Positions 25,173 through 34,254 of a DNA stretch of 64,000 nucleotides are shown here, piece after piece. The stretch is from Glycomyces artemisiae (GTDB lineage: Bacteria > Actinomycetota > Actinomycetes > Mycobacteriales > Micromonosporaceae), in the NCBI RefSeq assembly GCF_003002955.1, contig NZ_PVTJ01000011.1:103890-167889 (forward strand), given 5' to 3'. Numbering within the stretch: position 1 is the first letter of the stretch; every line of letters starts with the position of its first letter. Under the pieces are notes generated by a model that saw only the letters and a list, made by a program, of their open reading frames with translations, was not told the DNA's origin and ran no database searches. The position numbers were made by a program, and so were the translations under genes.

Positions 25173-28100
25173 TCATCTGATTTCGGGAAATGATTCATAC
25201 TTGAGTCGACGATTATCAAACGCAGGCTTGGTTCCTTCCAGAACGTTAAGGGCAAATTCTGCAACATTCAGTTCGGAAATGCTGCCGCATTTTACGGTGA
25301 ACCTGTTTTCATTCAGCTTGCAGTGAATGATCTGATCTGCATCCCCGACAACTGCCAGATTCGCATTATGCGTGACAACTATTGTTTGGCGTCGACCTGC
25401 CGCCTCATAAATTGCAGGAACCAGCTTCGATGCAATAGTCTCGTTATCAAGGTTTTCTTCGGGCTGATCGAGAATTAGCGGAGTGGTTCGTCGATCTACT
25501 ACAAGGTAGAATAGTGCGAGCACGAGGCCGCGCTGCCCCGGTGATAGCTGAGAAAGCGGCAGTCCATCACCGGTCAGACCGAATCTCACTTCGAGCCAAG
25601 AAAGATCGAAGATGCTCATTAGAAAGTCCTCGATATTGACCGTGCTCTTGATCGCGGAAGCAGGATCTCTAAAAGGTGATTCAGCACCTCCTCGCTCATG
25701 CTCTAGACGTTTAAGCGCATCAGAGAGTTCGCCGGCGAGTTGAGACCAATTAGTGCCTTCGACGCGCTGAGGCATCTCGTCAAGCCATTCAGGCAGAGAG
25801 CCATTTCGGCGTCCGTCGAGGGCTCCTGACAAACTAATCCAGCTTGGGAGGATTCGAAGATCCGCACTAAACTCGAGCCCGGCATTCTGAACAACTTCAG
25901 AACTTGAAATGAATCTGGACGCTGGCTCGTAAAGGCTGGAGACGGCATCAAGCTGCTCCTGAAGTACCGCGTGGATACGACCAGAGTGCGAAATTATTAG
26001 CTCGCGCAACTCATCCAATTGCCCAGGCGCTTGCACAATTTGCATCCGCAATGCCTCTAGACTTGAAAGCGAGTCGTTATCACTTTCGGTACCGATGATG
26101 GATGCGACACGCTCTTCAGACTGAAGGACTCGTTGACGCGCCCGCTCGCGAGCGGTATCCGCAATCACAAATTCCGCCGCTAGTTCACGCCGCTCCGCTT
26201 CCAGCACTTCAATTTCGAGATCCAGTCGATAATGCTCTGCCACGGTTGCCCGGAGATCTTCCTCGATTCGGTCACGCCAAGAAAGATACACCGACGAATC
26301 GACTGTAAACGATAGGAAGCGATCACTACCCTCTCCCATGAGAATCTGCGCCTCTGCGGCCAAATCGACAGCATCTGATCGCAACGCATCAGCCTGGAGT
26401 GCGATAGCATTCATCCTTGACAAAGCTTGACGAGTCTTCGCTTGGGCCTGCTCATTTTCTACGCGGGACGACAGTAGTACAGCTCGTTTGAGTTCTACAT
26501 CTTCTGAGCGAGCTTTTAGAATGTCAAGTTCGGGATTTTTCACGCTCGAGGCGTCGATTTCGGCAAGAGCGGCCTGGTCGAACTTCAGCGCGGTGTTAGC
26601 TTCCGCCAACTCCTCTTCTCGCAATGTAAGTCTTCCCTCGACCTCCTTAAGACTATGCTCTGCAAGGAAAGCGGTAGTAGCGGTATACATAGAGATGACT
26701 GCACGCAAACTGTCTCGGATTCGATCTATTTCTGCCCTTGAGGCTTGAGCTTTCTGTGAAAGAAGTGCGTCAAAATTCTTCTCCTCAGCACGGTCCTCTT
26801 CTCGAATATGGGTAAAAAGGACGGTTCGCAGCTCCCGTTCAAACTCATCAGCTTCTCCGCCAACAGGATCGATATTGCACACTCGTTCCACAAATGCCTG
26901 CGGAAGATACTCCACCGAAACTGGAGTAGACCGATCGTATTCTTCGTGAAGTCGCACACGGCGGGCTGCCCCAGTTTCCCATCTTATTTCTGAGTAATAT
27001 TCTTTAGCGACTTTTTTGTTGTTGGGCCGGAGAAACCGGCTTGGCGTCAGGAAGGCGAACTCTCCAATTCGGGAGGAATTTCCAGCCAGAGCAATGCAAT
27101 CTAGCAGCGCAGACTTGCCCTGGCCCTTGTTGCCGACGACGGCCACAAATCCTGGATTGAGTGGAATGGAGTAGTCGAAAAGATTGTGTTTGGGATTCTC
27201 CGACCGGATTTCGATGTTGGTTATAAATCGCTCGGGATTCTTCCTGATTCGAGCAAGAGCGGGCGGTTCCAAGCCAACATAGACCCTGCGGTCAAATTCC
27301 TTTAGCGCATACGAAAGACCAGAAAATGTGGGAGTTGTATTCAACCATGTCTGACATGCCCCAAGTCGCATAGATTCAGGGGAGTCTGAAAAGTCATGCG
27401 CATCGCTGCAATCTAGGACACGAAAGTTTACCTCACTCGACCGCAATGACTTGACGTCACCTTCCCAACGTGAGGTATCGCTGTATGCCGTGAATATGAA
27501 ATTTGCTTTATTGACCACATTTTTCTTGGCAGCAATCGACTGATCAGACCACTTAATATCAGCCCATTCCGTCTTGCCAATTCCAACTAGTGCTTTGTTT
27601 TGAAAGTATGGACTTTCCAGAACCTTCTCTACATCCGCTAGGGAGACATTGAGATTATTGAACCCTTCCTTGAGGTCTGATCCGTAGTTTTTCAGCTGAG
27701 CAACTGGAACAGATTTTTTGATCTTCTTGCCAAAATCGATTAGTGAATCACGGGTGATCGTGCCGCCCCAATTCAATTGGTCATGCTCCGGTGATAGTTT
27801 GACTCGAGGTTGCATCGCATTAATGAATTGGGCTTGGATCACGTCCGCCCCAAGCTCCGGATCAAATATGACGTGCAGATTTACCCTAGACAGCTTTCCA
27901 TCCGTGCCACCGAACTGATCTAGGCGCATTTCAATGACCGGCAGAACTTCTTCTAGGTTCTGCAATTGCCCGTTTTCGAAGGCCGCACGGACTCTGCGGT
28001 AACCGTCGAGAAACCAGTAGTCATTGATTCCGATTACCTTAATCTCTTCAGGAACGCGTCCAAGCTCAGCAATGTAGCGATCCCAAACTTCATCGGTATT

Positions 28101-28199
28101 GCCTCCATACTGTTGAACGATTGACGCAGGGGTGTGGACGTGCAGGTCCCAGATGCCCCAGTCCGTTCCGCGCTGCTGCTCAGATACCTGTCCCATCAT
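25173..28199 (-). CDS. PHP domain fused to SMC/ABC-type ATPase (TrlF-like), candidate defence protein
   Basis: A 1008-aa protein of three parts. The N-terminal PHP metallo-phosphoesterase-like domain has DLHVHT at about 18-23 and another His/Asp cluster in DCSDAHDF near 293-300. The ABC-type ATPase has Walker A GNKGQGKS near 358-365, signature LSPGQRG near 883, Walker B LILDQPEENLD near 905-915 and the switch His in VVTHNAN. A long coiled coil (about 480-780) splits the two ATPase halves as in SMC/RecN/SbcC proteins. The ATG at 28199 follows GGAGG by eight bases. Family resemblance is to TrlF-type PHP-ATPases, found in mobile and defence-rich loci; nucleic-acid cleavage driven by ATP is inferred. 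The gene is markedly AT-rich against its neighbours, so recently acquired. Confidence 0.8.
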   Translation of the reverse strand: MMGQVSEQQRGTDWGIWDLHVHTPASIVQQYGGNTDEVWDRYIAELGRVPEEIKVIGINDYWFLDGYRRVRAAFENGQLQNLEEVLPVIEMRLDQFGGTDGKLSRVNLHVIFDPELGADVIQAQFINAMQPRVKLSPEHDQLNWGGTITRDSLIDFGKKIKKSVPVAQLKNYGSDLKEGFNNLNVSLADVEKVLESPYFQNKALVGIGKTEWADIKWSDQSIAAKKNVVNKANFIFTAYSDTSRWEGDVKSLRSSEVNFRVLDCSDAHDFSDSPESMRLGACQTWLNTTPTFSGLSYALKEFDRRVYVGLEPPALARIRKNPERFITNIEIRSENPKHNLFDYSIPLNPGFVAVVGNKGQGKSALLDCIALAGNSSRIGEFAFLTPSRFLRPNNKKVAKEYYSEIRWETGAARRVRLHEEYDRSTPVSVEYLPQAFVERVCNIDPVGGEADEFERELRTVLFTHIREEDRAEEKNFDALLSQKAQASRAEIDRIRDSLRAVISMYTATTAFLAEHSLKEVEGRLTLREEELAEANTALKFDQAALAEIDASSVKNPELDILKARSEDVELKRAVLLSSRVENEQAQAKTRQALSRMNAIALQADALRSDAVDLAAEAQILMGEGSDRFLSFTVDSSVYLSWRDRIEEDLRATVAEHYRLDLEIEVLEAERRELAAEFVIADTARERARQRVLQSEERVASIIGTESDNDSLSSLEALRMQIVQAPGQLDELRELIISHSGRIHAVLQEQLDAVSSLYEPASRFISSSEVVQNAGLEFSADLRILPSWISLSGALDGRRNGSLPEWLDEMPQRVEGTNWSQLAGELSDALKRLEHERGGAESPFRDPASAIKSTVNIEDFLMSIFDLSWLEVRFGLTGDGLPLSQLSPGQRGLVLALFYLVVDRRTTPLILDQPEENLDNETIASKLVPAIYEAAGRRQTIVVTHNANLAVVGDADQIIHCKLNENRFTVKCGSISELNVAEFALNVLEGTKPAFDNRRLKYESFPEIR

Positions 28200-28708
28200 T
28201 TGCCATTCCTCCGGGAAGCGCAAATTGTTCGGCTTAAAAATGATCGTTAGATTCTGTCTGATTTGCTTGGATTGCATTCGCATCCAGCATTTCCAAACGA
28301 GGAGCGGATGGGTGGGTTTGACCGAGCGCCCCCGAACTTAACAATCTACCGGATTCGTTTTGATGCCAAGAGACAGGTTGGAGATGGTGAACAATCAACA
28401 AGATCAAAAGTTGTGGAACAACCCTGAACATGCCAGTGCTGATTCTTGTTGAAACCGAGGGTAAGTTACTCGATTATGCGCGATGCATGAGGGCGTTAGC
28501 TAACGAAACGGCTTCTTATCATAAAATCTACTCATACTTATCTATGATATGATGAACCTGCAGAAACACATTCGTGAAACCGTCATCTCCGGGCACCCAG
28601 AGGGGAACCGTAGGCGCCATCCTCGCCGACGGGTCCGACAAGAACCGCTCGCACACCGGCCCGTGTCCCCCGAAAGGGGACACGGGCCGGTGTCGTGGAG
28701 GACGGGGA
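28200..28708. other. AT-rich 509-base intergenic region at the island's right edge
   Basis: No gene could be supported. It holds the upstream region of the PHP-ATPase gene, a perfect 12-base palindrome CGTTAGCTAACG at 28494-28505 that looks like a LacI-family operator with no adjacent gene, and AT-rich sequence to about 28590 where normal GC returns. A strong hairpin follows (separate entry). Two short open frames (28384-28452, 28430-28552) have no credible ribosome site. Confidence 0.6.
28654..28692 (-). terminator. Strong terminator hairpin of the ABC transporter operon
   Basis: CACCGGCCCGTGTCCCC (28654-28670) and its complement (28676-28692) form a 17-bp perfect stem with a five-base loop. 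It lies 17 bases downstream of the solute-binding protein stop on the minus strand. No T run. Confidence 0.75.
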
Positions 28709-30367
28709 CTACTTCGACTCGTCCCAGGCCGTCTGGTAGATCTCGACGTAGCGGTCGGCGCCGAGGTCGGTGAGGTTCTGCTGGAACTCGTCCCAGTCGG
28801 CGTCGCTGTCGATGTCGCGGACGCCGGTGACGAATTCGGCGCTCGCTTGGACGATGAAGTTCTCGATGTTGGTCTGGATCGTGGCGAGCTCCGTGGCGGT
28901 GTCGCCGGTGATCTTGACCTCCCAGAAGGGGAACAGCTCGGCGGACTCGTGTCCTTCGTAGAGCTTCGTGGCCTCGAAGAGGCGGCGCTCGTAGCCTTCG
29001 GCCGTGTAGATGTCCGTCGCGGTGACCTGGCTGTTGCGGAACTCCGCGTCGGAGAAGAACTGCGCCATCGGGCCCCACGCGTTCTTCAGCTGCTCGCCGC
29101 TGGGGGCGGTCGTGAGCTCGAAGTTCGGTTCGAGCGACTCGTCGAGGGCCACGTCGCCCTCCTCGGGCTGGACCCAGTCGACGCCCTCGACGCCGAACTC
29201 GGCCTGAAGGTGTCCCTCGTAGGAGACCATGAAGTCGATGATCTGCATGAGCTTCTGCTGCTTGGCCTCGCTGGAGCGGTTCGTGATCACGAAGGTCGCG
29301 CCGGGCGCGGCGCCCGCGCCGCCACCGCTGTAGTAGGTGTCGTCGCCGCCGGGGCCGGCTAGCGGCGCGACCGGGTCGTACTGCGCGTAGCGGCCGTCCT
29401 CGTTGTCGGCGCTGACGAACCACGGGTGCATGACGGCGACCGATCCGAGGATCACGCCTTCCGCGCTGTTGCCCTTGGCGGTGAGCGCGTCGCCGTTCTG
29501 CGTGAACGCACCCTCGTCGATGAGCCCGTCGGCATAGAGGGAGGTGACGTACGAGATGGCGTCGCGCCATTCGTCGCGGGTCGCCTGCAGGGTCACCTGG
29601 CCGTTCACGGCGCCGAGGGCGGAGGGGTTGACGCCCTCCGCGTTCGAGTACATCTCGGCGGTGTAGAGGAACGGGTTCATCAGGTACGACAGGAGCGTGG
29701 CGCCGCCCGATGCGGAGAGCGGGATCTCGTCGGCCTGGCCGTTCCCGTTGGGGTCCTGGGTCTTGAAGGCCTCAAGGACGGTCCGCAGCTCCTCGGGCGT
29801 GGTGGGCTGCTCCAGGCCGAGGGTGTCGAGCCACGCGGAGTTCATCCACAGCTTCGACGGGTACGAGCAGTGGTAGCAGTCGTTCCACGCGGGGATGCCC
29901 CAGATCTTGCCGTCCGGGGCGGTCGCCAGCTCCTGGAAGCCGGGCTCCTTCTCGAACGCGGCGGTGAGGTTCGGGGTGTCCTCGCCGATGAGGTCGTCGA
30001 GCGGGAGGATCACGCCCTGGCCGCCGAGTTTCACCAGCTCCTCCATGGAGAACTGGTCGACCCACGGGATGAGCATGTACGCGTCGGGGTAGTCGCCGCT
30101 GGCGAGGGAGATCTGCCGCTTCTCGGCGGCCGCGGTCCCGTCCCAGTTGGTGGTCTCGAACTTGAGGTCGACGTCGAACTTCTCTTCGATCAGTTCGGTG
30201 AACGCGTTGTTCTCAAGGTCCTGGCCCTGGGCGGCGTCCTGGGGGGCGAAGATGGTGATCACGTCGTCCGGAGTGGTCTCCGGTCCGGAAGAGCACGCGG
30301 CGAATGCGAGGGAGGCGACGGCGAGCGCCGTTCCCGCCGCTGCGGCTCGGGCGAATCTGCTGGTCAT
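28709..30367 (-). CDS. ABC transporter extracellular sugar-binding lipoprotein (LplA-like)
   Basis: A 552-aa lipoprotein with signal MTSRFARAAAAG and lipobox LAFAAC (Cys about 25). The mature protein has the family 1 solute-binding fold (EKRQISLASGDYPDAYML, and KIWGIPAWNDCYHCSY). The length, over 500 aa, and pairing with LplB/LplC permeases place it in the group that binds complex oligosaccharides. The ATG at 30367 follows AAAGG. It is the last gene of a minus-strand operon (permease, permease, binding protein) and is followed by a strong hairpin. No ATPase gene is present, so a shared MsmK-like ATPase elsewhere is expected. The ligand is unknown; nearby GH29/GH42/GH2 genes suggest fucosylated or galactosylated oligosaccharides. 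Confidence 0.85.
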   Translation of the reverse strand: MTSRFARAAAAGTALAVASLAFAACSSGPETTPDDVITIFAPQDAAQGQDLENNAFTELIEEKFDVDLKFETTNWDGTAAAEKRQISLASGDYPDAYMLIPWVDQFSMEELVKLGGQGVILPLDDLIGEDTPNLTAAFEKEPGFQELATAPDGKIWGIPAWNDCYHCSYPSKLWMNSAWLDTLGLEQPTTPEELRTVLEAFKTQDPNGNGQADEIPLSASGGATLLSYLMNPFLYTAEMYSNAEGVNPSALGAVNGQVTLQATRDEWRDAISYVTSLYADGLIDEGAFTQNGDALTAKGNSAEGVILGSVAVMHPWFVSADNEDGRYAQYDPVAPLAGPGGDDTYYSGGGAGAAPGATFVITNRSSEAKQQKLMQIIDFMVSYEGHLQAEFGVEGVDWVQPEEGDVALDESLEPNFELTTAPSGEQLKNAWGPMAQFFSDAEFRNSQVTATDIYTAEGYERRLFEATKLYEGHESAELFPFWEVKITGDTATELATIQTNIENFIVQASAEFVTGVRDIDSDADWDEFQQNLTDLGADRYVEIYQTAWDESK

Positions 30368-30419
30368 CGTTGACTGCCTTTCGATGAGGAGTGGTGACGG
30401 GGATGAGGAGTGGGCGCGG

Positions 30420-31370
30420 TCAGCCCTTGACGGAGCCGAGCATCACGCCCTTCGTGAAGTGCCGGGCCACGAACGGGTAGACGAGGAGCACGGGCACCGT
30501 GGAGATCACGATGAGCGAGAACTTCATCAGGTCGGCCATCTGCTGGGCCGCGAGCTGGTCGGCGATGTTCGTGCCGCCGCGGGTGTTGACGATGAGGATG
30601 TCGCGCAGCACCAGCTGGAGCGGGTAGAGGTCCTCGCTGCGCAGGTAGATCAGCGCGGAGAAGTACGAGTTCCACTGGCCGATGCCGTACATGAGGGCGA
30701 TGACCGCGAGCAGCGGCTTCGACAGCGGCAGCACCACCGACCACAGGAAGCGGAGGTCGGAGGCGCCGTCGAGCTGCGCCGCCTCGTACAGCTCGCCGGG
30801 GATCGAGGAGCGGAAGAACGTCATCGCGATGAGCACCTGCCAGGCCCCGATCGCCGCGGGCAGGATGATCGCCCAGCGGGTGTCGAGCAGGCCGAGGGCG
30901 CGCACGACCATGTAGGTCGGGATCAGGCCGCCGGAGAACAGCATCGTGAACAGGACGCCGCCGATGAGGATCTTGCGGCCCACGAGTTCGGTGCGCGAGA
31001 GCGGGTAGGCGATCATCACGGTGAGCGCGACGCTGACGAGCGTGCCGACCACGGCGTAGAAGACCGAGTTCCCGAAGCCGGTGAGGATCTGGTCGTTGCT
31101 CAGCACCGCCTCGTAGCCGATGAACGTGAACTCGACCGGCCACAGGAACACCCGCCCGCCCGAGACCGCCGCGGGGCTGGAGAACGAGCTGGCCACGATG
31201 TTGATCAGCGGCACGAGCACGATGAGCAGAAACGTCGACAGCAGGATGTAGACGCCGACCATGAAGACGCGGTCGACGCGCGTGTCCTGCACGGTCGTGG
31301 AGCGGCGGCGCCGCGGCTTCGGCTTCTCGGTCGCCGCAGCGGCCGGCGGGGTCGCGGTTTCGAGTGTCAT
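30420..31370 (-). CDS. Sugar ABC transporter permease, LplC/MalG type
   Basis: A 316-aa inner-membrane protein with six predicted helices after a basic N-terminus ([10 protein letters not shown]). The cytoplasmic EAA loop that docks to the ATPase is visible as YEAAQLDGASDLRFLWSVVL. It ends GSVKG, typical of the LplC group. The start at 31370 (MTLETATPP) lies 14 bases after the upstream permease stop, in the same operon. It forms the second half of the translocation channel with the 31385-32341 product. Confidence 0.9.
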   Translation of the reverse strand: MTLETATPPAAAATEKPKPRRRRSTTVQDTRVDRVFMVGVYILLSTFLLIVLVPLINIVASSFSSPAAVSGGRVFLWPVEFTFIGYEAVLSNDQILTGFGNSVFYAVVGTLVSVALTVMIAYPLSRTELVGRKILIGGVLFTMLFSGGLIPTYMVVRALGLLDTRWAIILPAAIGAWQVLIAMTFFRSSIPGELYEAAQLDGASDLRFLWSVVLPLSKPLLAVIALMYGIGQWNSYFSALIYLRSEDLYPLQLVLRDILIVNTRGGTNIADQLAAQQMADLMKFSLIVISTVPVLLVYPFVARHFTKGVMLGSVKG

Positions 31371-31384
31371 TGCAGGCGCTCCCT

Positions 31385-32341
31385 TCACCACAGGCCGTTG
31401 CCGGTGATGCGCTTGGAGACGGCGTTGACCGCCAGGAGGAGGATCAGGTTGATCACGGAGTTGAACAGCCCCACCGCCGTCGCGAGGCTGAAGTCGGCGC
31501 TGAGCAGGCCGATCTTGTACGTGTAGGTCGCGATGATCTCCGAGGTGGAGAGGTTGAGCGGGTTCTGGAGCAGGAACGCCTTCTCGAAGCCGACCGCCAT
31601 GATGTTCCCGACCGACAGGACCATCACGACCACGACCGTGGGGGCGATCCCGGGCAGGTCGACGTGCCAGATCTTCCGCAGGCGCGAGGCGCCGTCGAGC
31701 CGCGCGGCCTCGTACAGGCTCGGGTCGATCCCCGCCAGCGCGGCCATGTAGATGATCGCCGAGTACCCGGCGGTCTGCCACACGTCGCTCCAGACGTAGA
31801 CCGAGCGGAACGCGTTCGGGTCGGAGAGGAGGTTCGCGTTCACCCCGAAGAAGCCCATGACGTCGGCCATGAATCCGATGCGGGGGGTGAAGATCAGGAT
31901 GAGCATCGAGACGACGACGACGGTCGAGAGGAAGTACGGGGCGTACGTGACCATCTGGACGGTGCGCTTGAAGAACCGGGCCCGGACCTCGTTGAGCGCC
32001 AGCGCGAGCAGGATCGGGACGGGGAACCCGGCGAGGAAGCCGTAGAGGCTCAGCATCAGCGTGTTGCGGATGAGGTCCCAGGCGACGGGGTTGGCGAAGA
32101 ACCGCTCGAAGTGGCTGAGGCCGGCCCAGGGCGAGCCCCAGATCCCCTGGACCACGTTGTAGTCCTTGAACGCGATCACGTTGTTCGCCATGGGGATGTA
32201 CTGGAAGATGACGAAGTACGCGACGGGGAGGACGAGCAGGAGGTAGAGCTGCCAGTGGCGGCGGAGGTTCCGCCTGCGGGTCCGGCTGCGGCGTTCGCGC
32301 GCCGTCGATGCGGCGGTGCGCGCCGGTGCCGCGGCGGTCAC
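31385..32341 (-). CDS. Sugar ABC transporter permease, LplB/MalF type
   Basis: A 318-aa permease: basic N-terminus (RERRSRTRRRNLRRHW), six predicted membrane helices, and EAA loop YEAARLDGASRLRKIWHVDL. It ends ITGNGLW, similar to the LplB group. The GTG at 32341 overlaps the stop of a 15-codon open frame (GTGA) that itself has the strong ribosome site; translation of the permease is therefore probably coupled to it, or the real N-terminus lies in that frame and a frameshift separates them. First full-length gene of the operon with LplC and the binding protein. Confidence 0.88.
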   Translation of the reverse strand: MTAAAPARTAASTARERRSRTRRRNLRRHWQLYLLLVLPVAYFVIFQYIPMANNVIAFKDYNVVQGIWGSPWAGLSHFERFFANPVAWDLIRNTLMLSLYGFLAGFPVPILLALALNEVRARFFKRTVQMVTYAPYFLSTVVVVSMLILIFTPRIGFMADVMGFFGVNANLLSDPNAFRSVYVWSDVWQTAGYSAIIYMAALAGIDPSLYEAARLDGASRLRKIWHVDLPGIAPTVVVVMVLSVGNIMAVGFEKAFLLQNPLNLSTSEIIATYTYKIGLLSADFSLATAVGLFNSVINLILLLAVNAVSKRITGNGLW

Positions 32342-32385
32342 CGGTCGGATCCTGTCGTCAGGTGCTTCTGGTTCGTGGTGCTCAC
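32338..32385 (-). CDS. Possible 15-aa leader peptide coupled to the LplB-type permease
   Basis: The frame MSTTNQKHLTTGSDR starts at GTG 32385, five bases after AAAGGAG (32391-32397), the best ribosome site in the region. Its TGA (32338-32340) overlaps the permease GTG. It may be a coupling leader, or the displaced true N-terminus of the permease if a base is missing or extra. Confidence 0.4.
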   Translation of the reverse strand: MSTTNQKHLTTGSDR

Positions 32386-32417
32386 ACCCGCTCCTTTGCG
32401 GTCCGGTTGGAACTGTA

Positions 32418-32447
32418 ACGGTAAAGTCGTGCGCTTCCTCACGTCAA
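32418..32447 (-). promoter_or_regulatory. Promoter of the first ABC transporter operon
   Basis: On the minus strand, -35 TTGACG (32442-32447) and -10 TACCGT (32418-32423) are 18 bases apart, about 35 bases upstream of the leader GTG. Confidence 0.55.
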
Positions 32448-32524
32448 TACTTGAGGCTCAAAAACATCAGATCTTTTCTTGCATCCTTTCGCCAATGCGA
32501 TCGGAAACGGTGGTGTTCATCCGT

Positions 32525-32571
32525 TTCATCCCATCGGACTACTGTTGATGGGATGAATTGATTGCATCAAT
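32525..32571. repeat. Two adjacent inverted repeats downstream of the GH29 gene
   Basis: TTCATCCCATC (32525-32535) and its exact complement (32547-32557) enclose 11 bases. Next to it ATTGAT-TGC-ATCAAT spans 32557-32571. They lie between the GH29 stop and the transporter promoter, so they may be a terminator hairpin and/or an operator for the transporter. Confidence 0.5.
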
Positions 32572-32590
32572 CGCCCCGGCGCACTCGGGG

Positions 32591-34054
32591 TCAATCGGTC
32601 GCGAGGTCCGGGACGCGGTCGGCGAATTCGAGCTTGACCACGTACGCGGGCGAGGCGAAGGGGGCTTCGGCGGCGGGGAGGGCGAGGTGGAGGCCGGTGT
32701 CGTCCTGGCGGTGGCCGGGCAGGTCGACGGCCGCTCCGGCGGCGGGGCCGAGGAGGAGTGCGCGCCGCAGGCCGGTGAGGTCGATGCGTCCGGCGGCGAG
32801 GGTGGGGATCGCGAGTTCGGTTCCGGGCCAGTCGAGGACGGTCGCGTACAGGACCGTGCCGTCCTTGCTGCGGGTGAACCGGAGGTCGCCGCTCGTGCCG
32901 CGCACGGGTGCGACGAAGTTGCCGCCGCCCATGGTGGTCGGACCCTCGCCGAACACGGTCCAGGGCCGGGTGTCGTAGACGGACTCGCCGAAGCGGGCGA
33001 GGTAGTCGCCGATGCCGAGGAGGATCTCCCGCTGCTCCGGGGGGATGACGCCTTCGGCGGTGGGGGCGACGTTGAGGAGCATGGTGCCGCCCTTGGCGAC
33101 CCGGTCGACGAGGGAGTGGACCAGGACCTCGACCGGGTAGTAGCCGATGCCCTCGGTGTAGCACCAGCTGGAGTCGGAGATGCTGTCGTCGGTGAGCCAG
33201 TAGGGCTCGTGGAGGCCGGCGGGGCCGCCGCGCTCGTAGTCGAACATCGCGGCCCGGTCGTTCATGCCGTCCTTGTAGGTGGTGGCGACCTGCGTGCCCC
33301 AGTCGGACTCGCGGTTGTAGTAGTAGGCGAGGAATTCGAGCAGGCTCGCCTCGTCGAGCTTGTCGAGGTTGAAGTCCTGGCAGATGAGCTCGGGCCGGTA
33401 GCGGTCGATGACCTCTTTGAGCCGGTCGACCCAGAGGCGCTCGTGCTCGGCCTTGCCGAGCTGGCCGTAGAGCTTCCGGAGGCTCGGGTCGGTCTGGGGC
33501 GCGACGTGGTCGAAGTAGCCGGTGAAGTGGTAGGCGTGGTGCATGTAGACCATGAACCTGAGCCCGGCGGAGCGGATGGCGTCGGCGTGGAGGCCGACGA
33601 GGTCGAGGCCGGGGCCGCGGTCGACCGAGTTCCACTCGTTGGTCTCGCTGGGCCACAGGGAGTACCCGTCGTGGTGCTCAGCGGCGAGCCCGGCGAAGCG
33701 GGCTCCCGCGGCGGCGAACAGTGCGGCCCACGCGTCGGGGTCGAAGGCGCCGCCGTCGGCGGTGAGCCGGGGCTTGAACTGGACGTGCCGGCCCTCGCGG
33801 TCGGTGCCGCCGTCGATGAAGCGGTGGTAGGGCCAGTCGGCGGGGTCGCCGTAGACCGCTTCGTGGTGCGCGCGCTCCTTCGTGTCCGGCACGTGCATGT
33901 GCCGCGGGTACCACTCGCTCTGGAACGCGGGCGCACTGTAAGCGCCCCAATGGAAGTAGATGCCGAACTTGGCGTCCTTCAGCCACTCGGGCACGGGGTC
34001 GTGCCGCTCGACCGAGGCCCATGTCGGCTCGTAGGCGCTGGCGTCGTCGGTCAT
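32591..34054 (-). CDS. GH29-family alpha-L-fucosidase
   Basis: A 487-aa enzyme lacking a signal peptide. GH29 signatures are KFGIYFHWGAYSAPAF near the N-terminus, EWYPRHM, LAAEHHDGYSLW, and the nucleophile Asp in ELICQDFNLDKL (about D227). After the barrel comes KGGTMLLNVAPTAEGVIP, typical of the domain boundary, and a C-terminal beta domain. It removes terminal alpha-L-fucose. The start at ATG 34054 follows GAGGAGG. It is transcribed alone, divergent from the GntR gene and upstream of the transporter operon on the same strand, so imported fucosylated oligosaccharides are a likely substrate (inference). Confidence 0.92.
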   Translation of the reverse strand: MTDDASAYEPTWASVERHDPVPEWLKDAKFGIYFHWGAYSAPAFQSEWYPRHMHVPDTKERAHHEAVYGDPADWPYHRFIDGGTDREGRHVQFKPRLTADGGAFDPDAWAALFAAAGARFAGLAAEHHDGYSLWPSETNEWNSVDRGPGLDLVGLHADAIRSAGLRFMVYMHHAYHFTGYFDHVAPQTDPSLRKLYGQLGKAEHERLWVDRLKEVIDRYRPELICQDFNLDKLDEASLLEFLAYYYNRESDWGTQVATTYKDGMNDRAAMFDYERGGPAGLHEPYWLTDDSISDSSWCYTEGIGYYPVEVLVHSLVDRVAKGGTMLLNVAPTAEGVIPPEQREILLGIGDYLARFGESVYDTRPWTVFGEGPTTMGGGNFVAPVRGTSGDLRFTRSKDGTVLYATVLDWPGTELAIPTLAAGRIDLTGLRRALLLGPAAGAAVDLPGHRQDDTGLHLALPAAEAPFASPAYVVKLEFADRVPDLATD

Positions 34055-34218
34055 GGGGGGCCTCCTCGGGGCGGTGCGACGGTGAACTGCGCGTCGGAAT
34101 CCTATATACATTCGATCTTTTCCGTCAATGCGGCGGAATAAACCTGCGTTATCTCGCTGTTTGTCGGAATTGCCTTGTCAGTCATTGGATTATTTCAGCG
34201 TTGTAGGGCGGCAGCCGG

Positions 34219-34248
34219 TTGCACTTCGCCGTCCGACTCGGCCATACT
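34219..34248 (+). promoter_or_regulatory. Leaderless promoter of the GntR gene
   Basis: TTGCAC (34219-34224) and CATACT (34243-34248) are 18 bases apart, and the ATG at 34255 follows six bases after the -10. The divergent GH29 promoter lies in the same 200-base gap, which includes AT-rich TATATACATTCGATC near 34102-34116. Confidence 0.55.
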
Positions 34249-34254
34249 GCTGCC

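Noticed and set aside
28384..28452. 22-codon frame MVNNQQDQKLWNN...
   Set aside because: The GGAG motif directly abuts the ATG, too close for initiation, and the frame is very short; judged chance.
28430..28552. 40-codon frame MPVLILVETEGKLL... in the island edge
   Set aside because: No ribosome site, no conserved neighbour, and the palindrome lies inside it. Not enough to call a gene.
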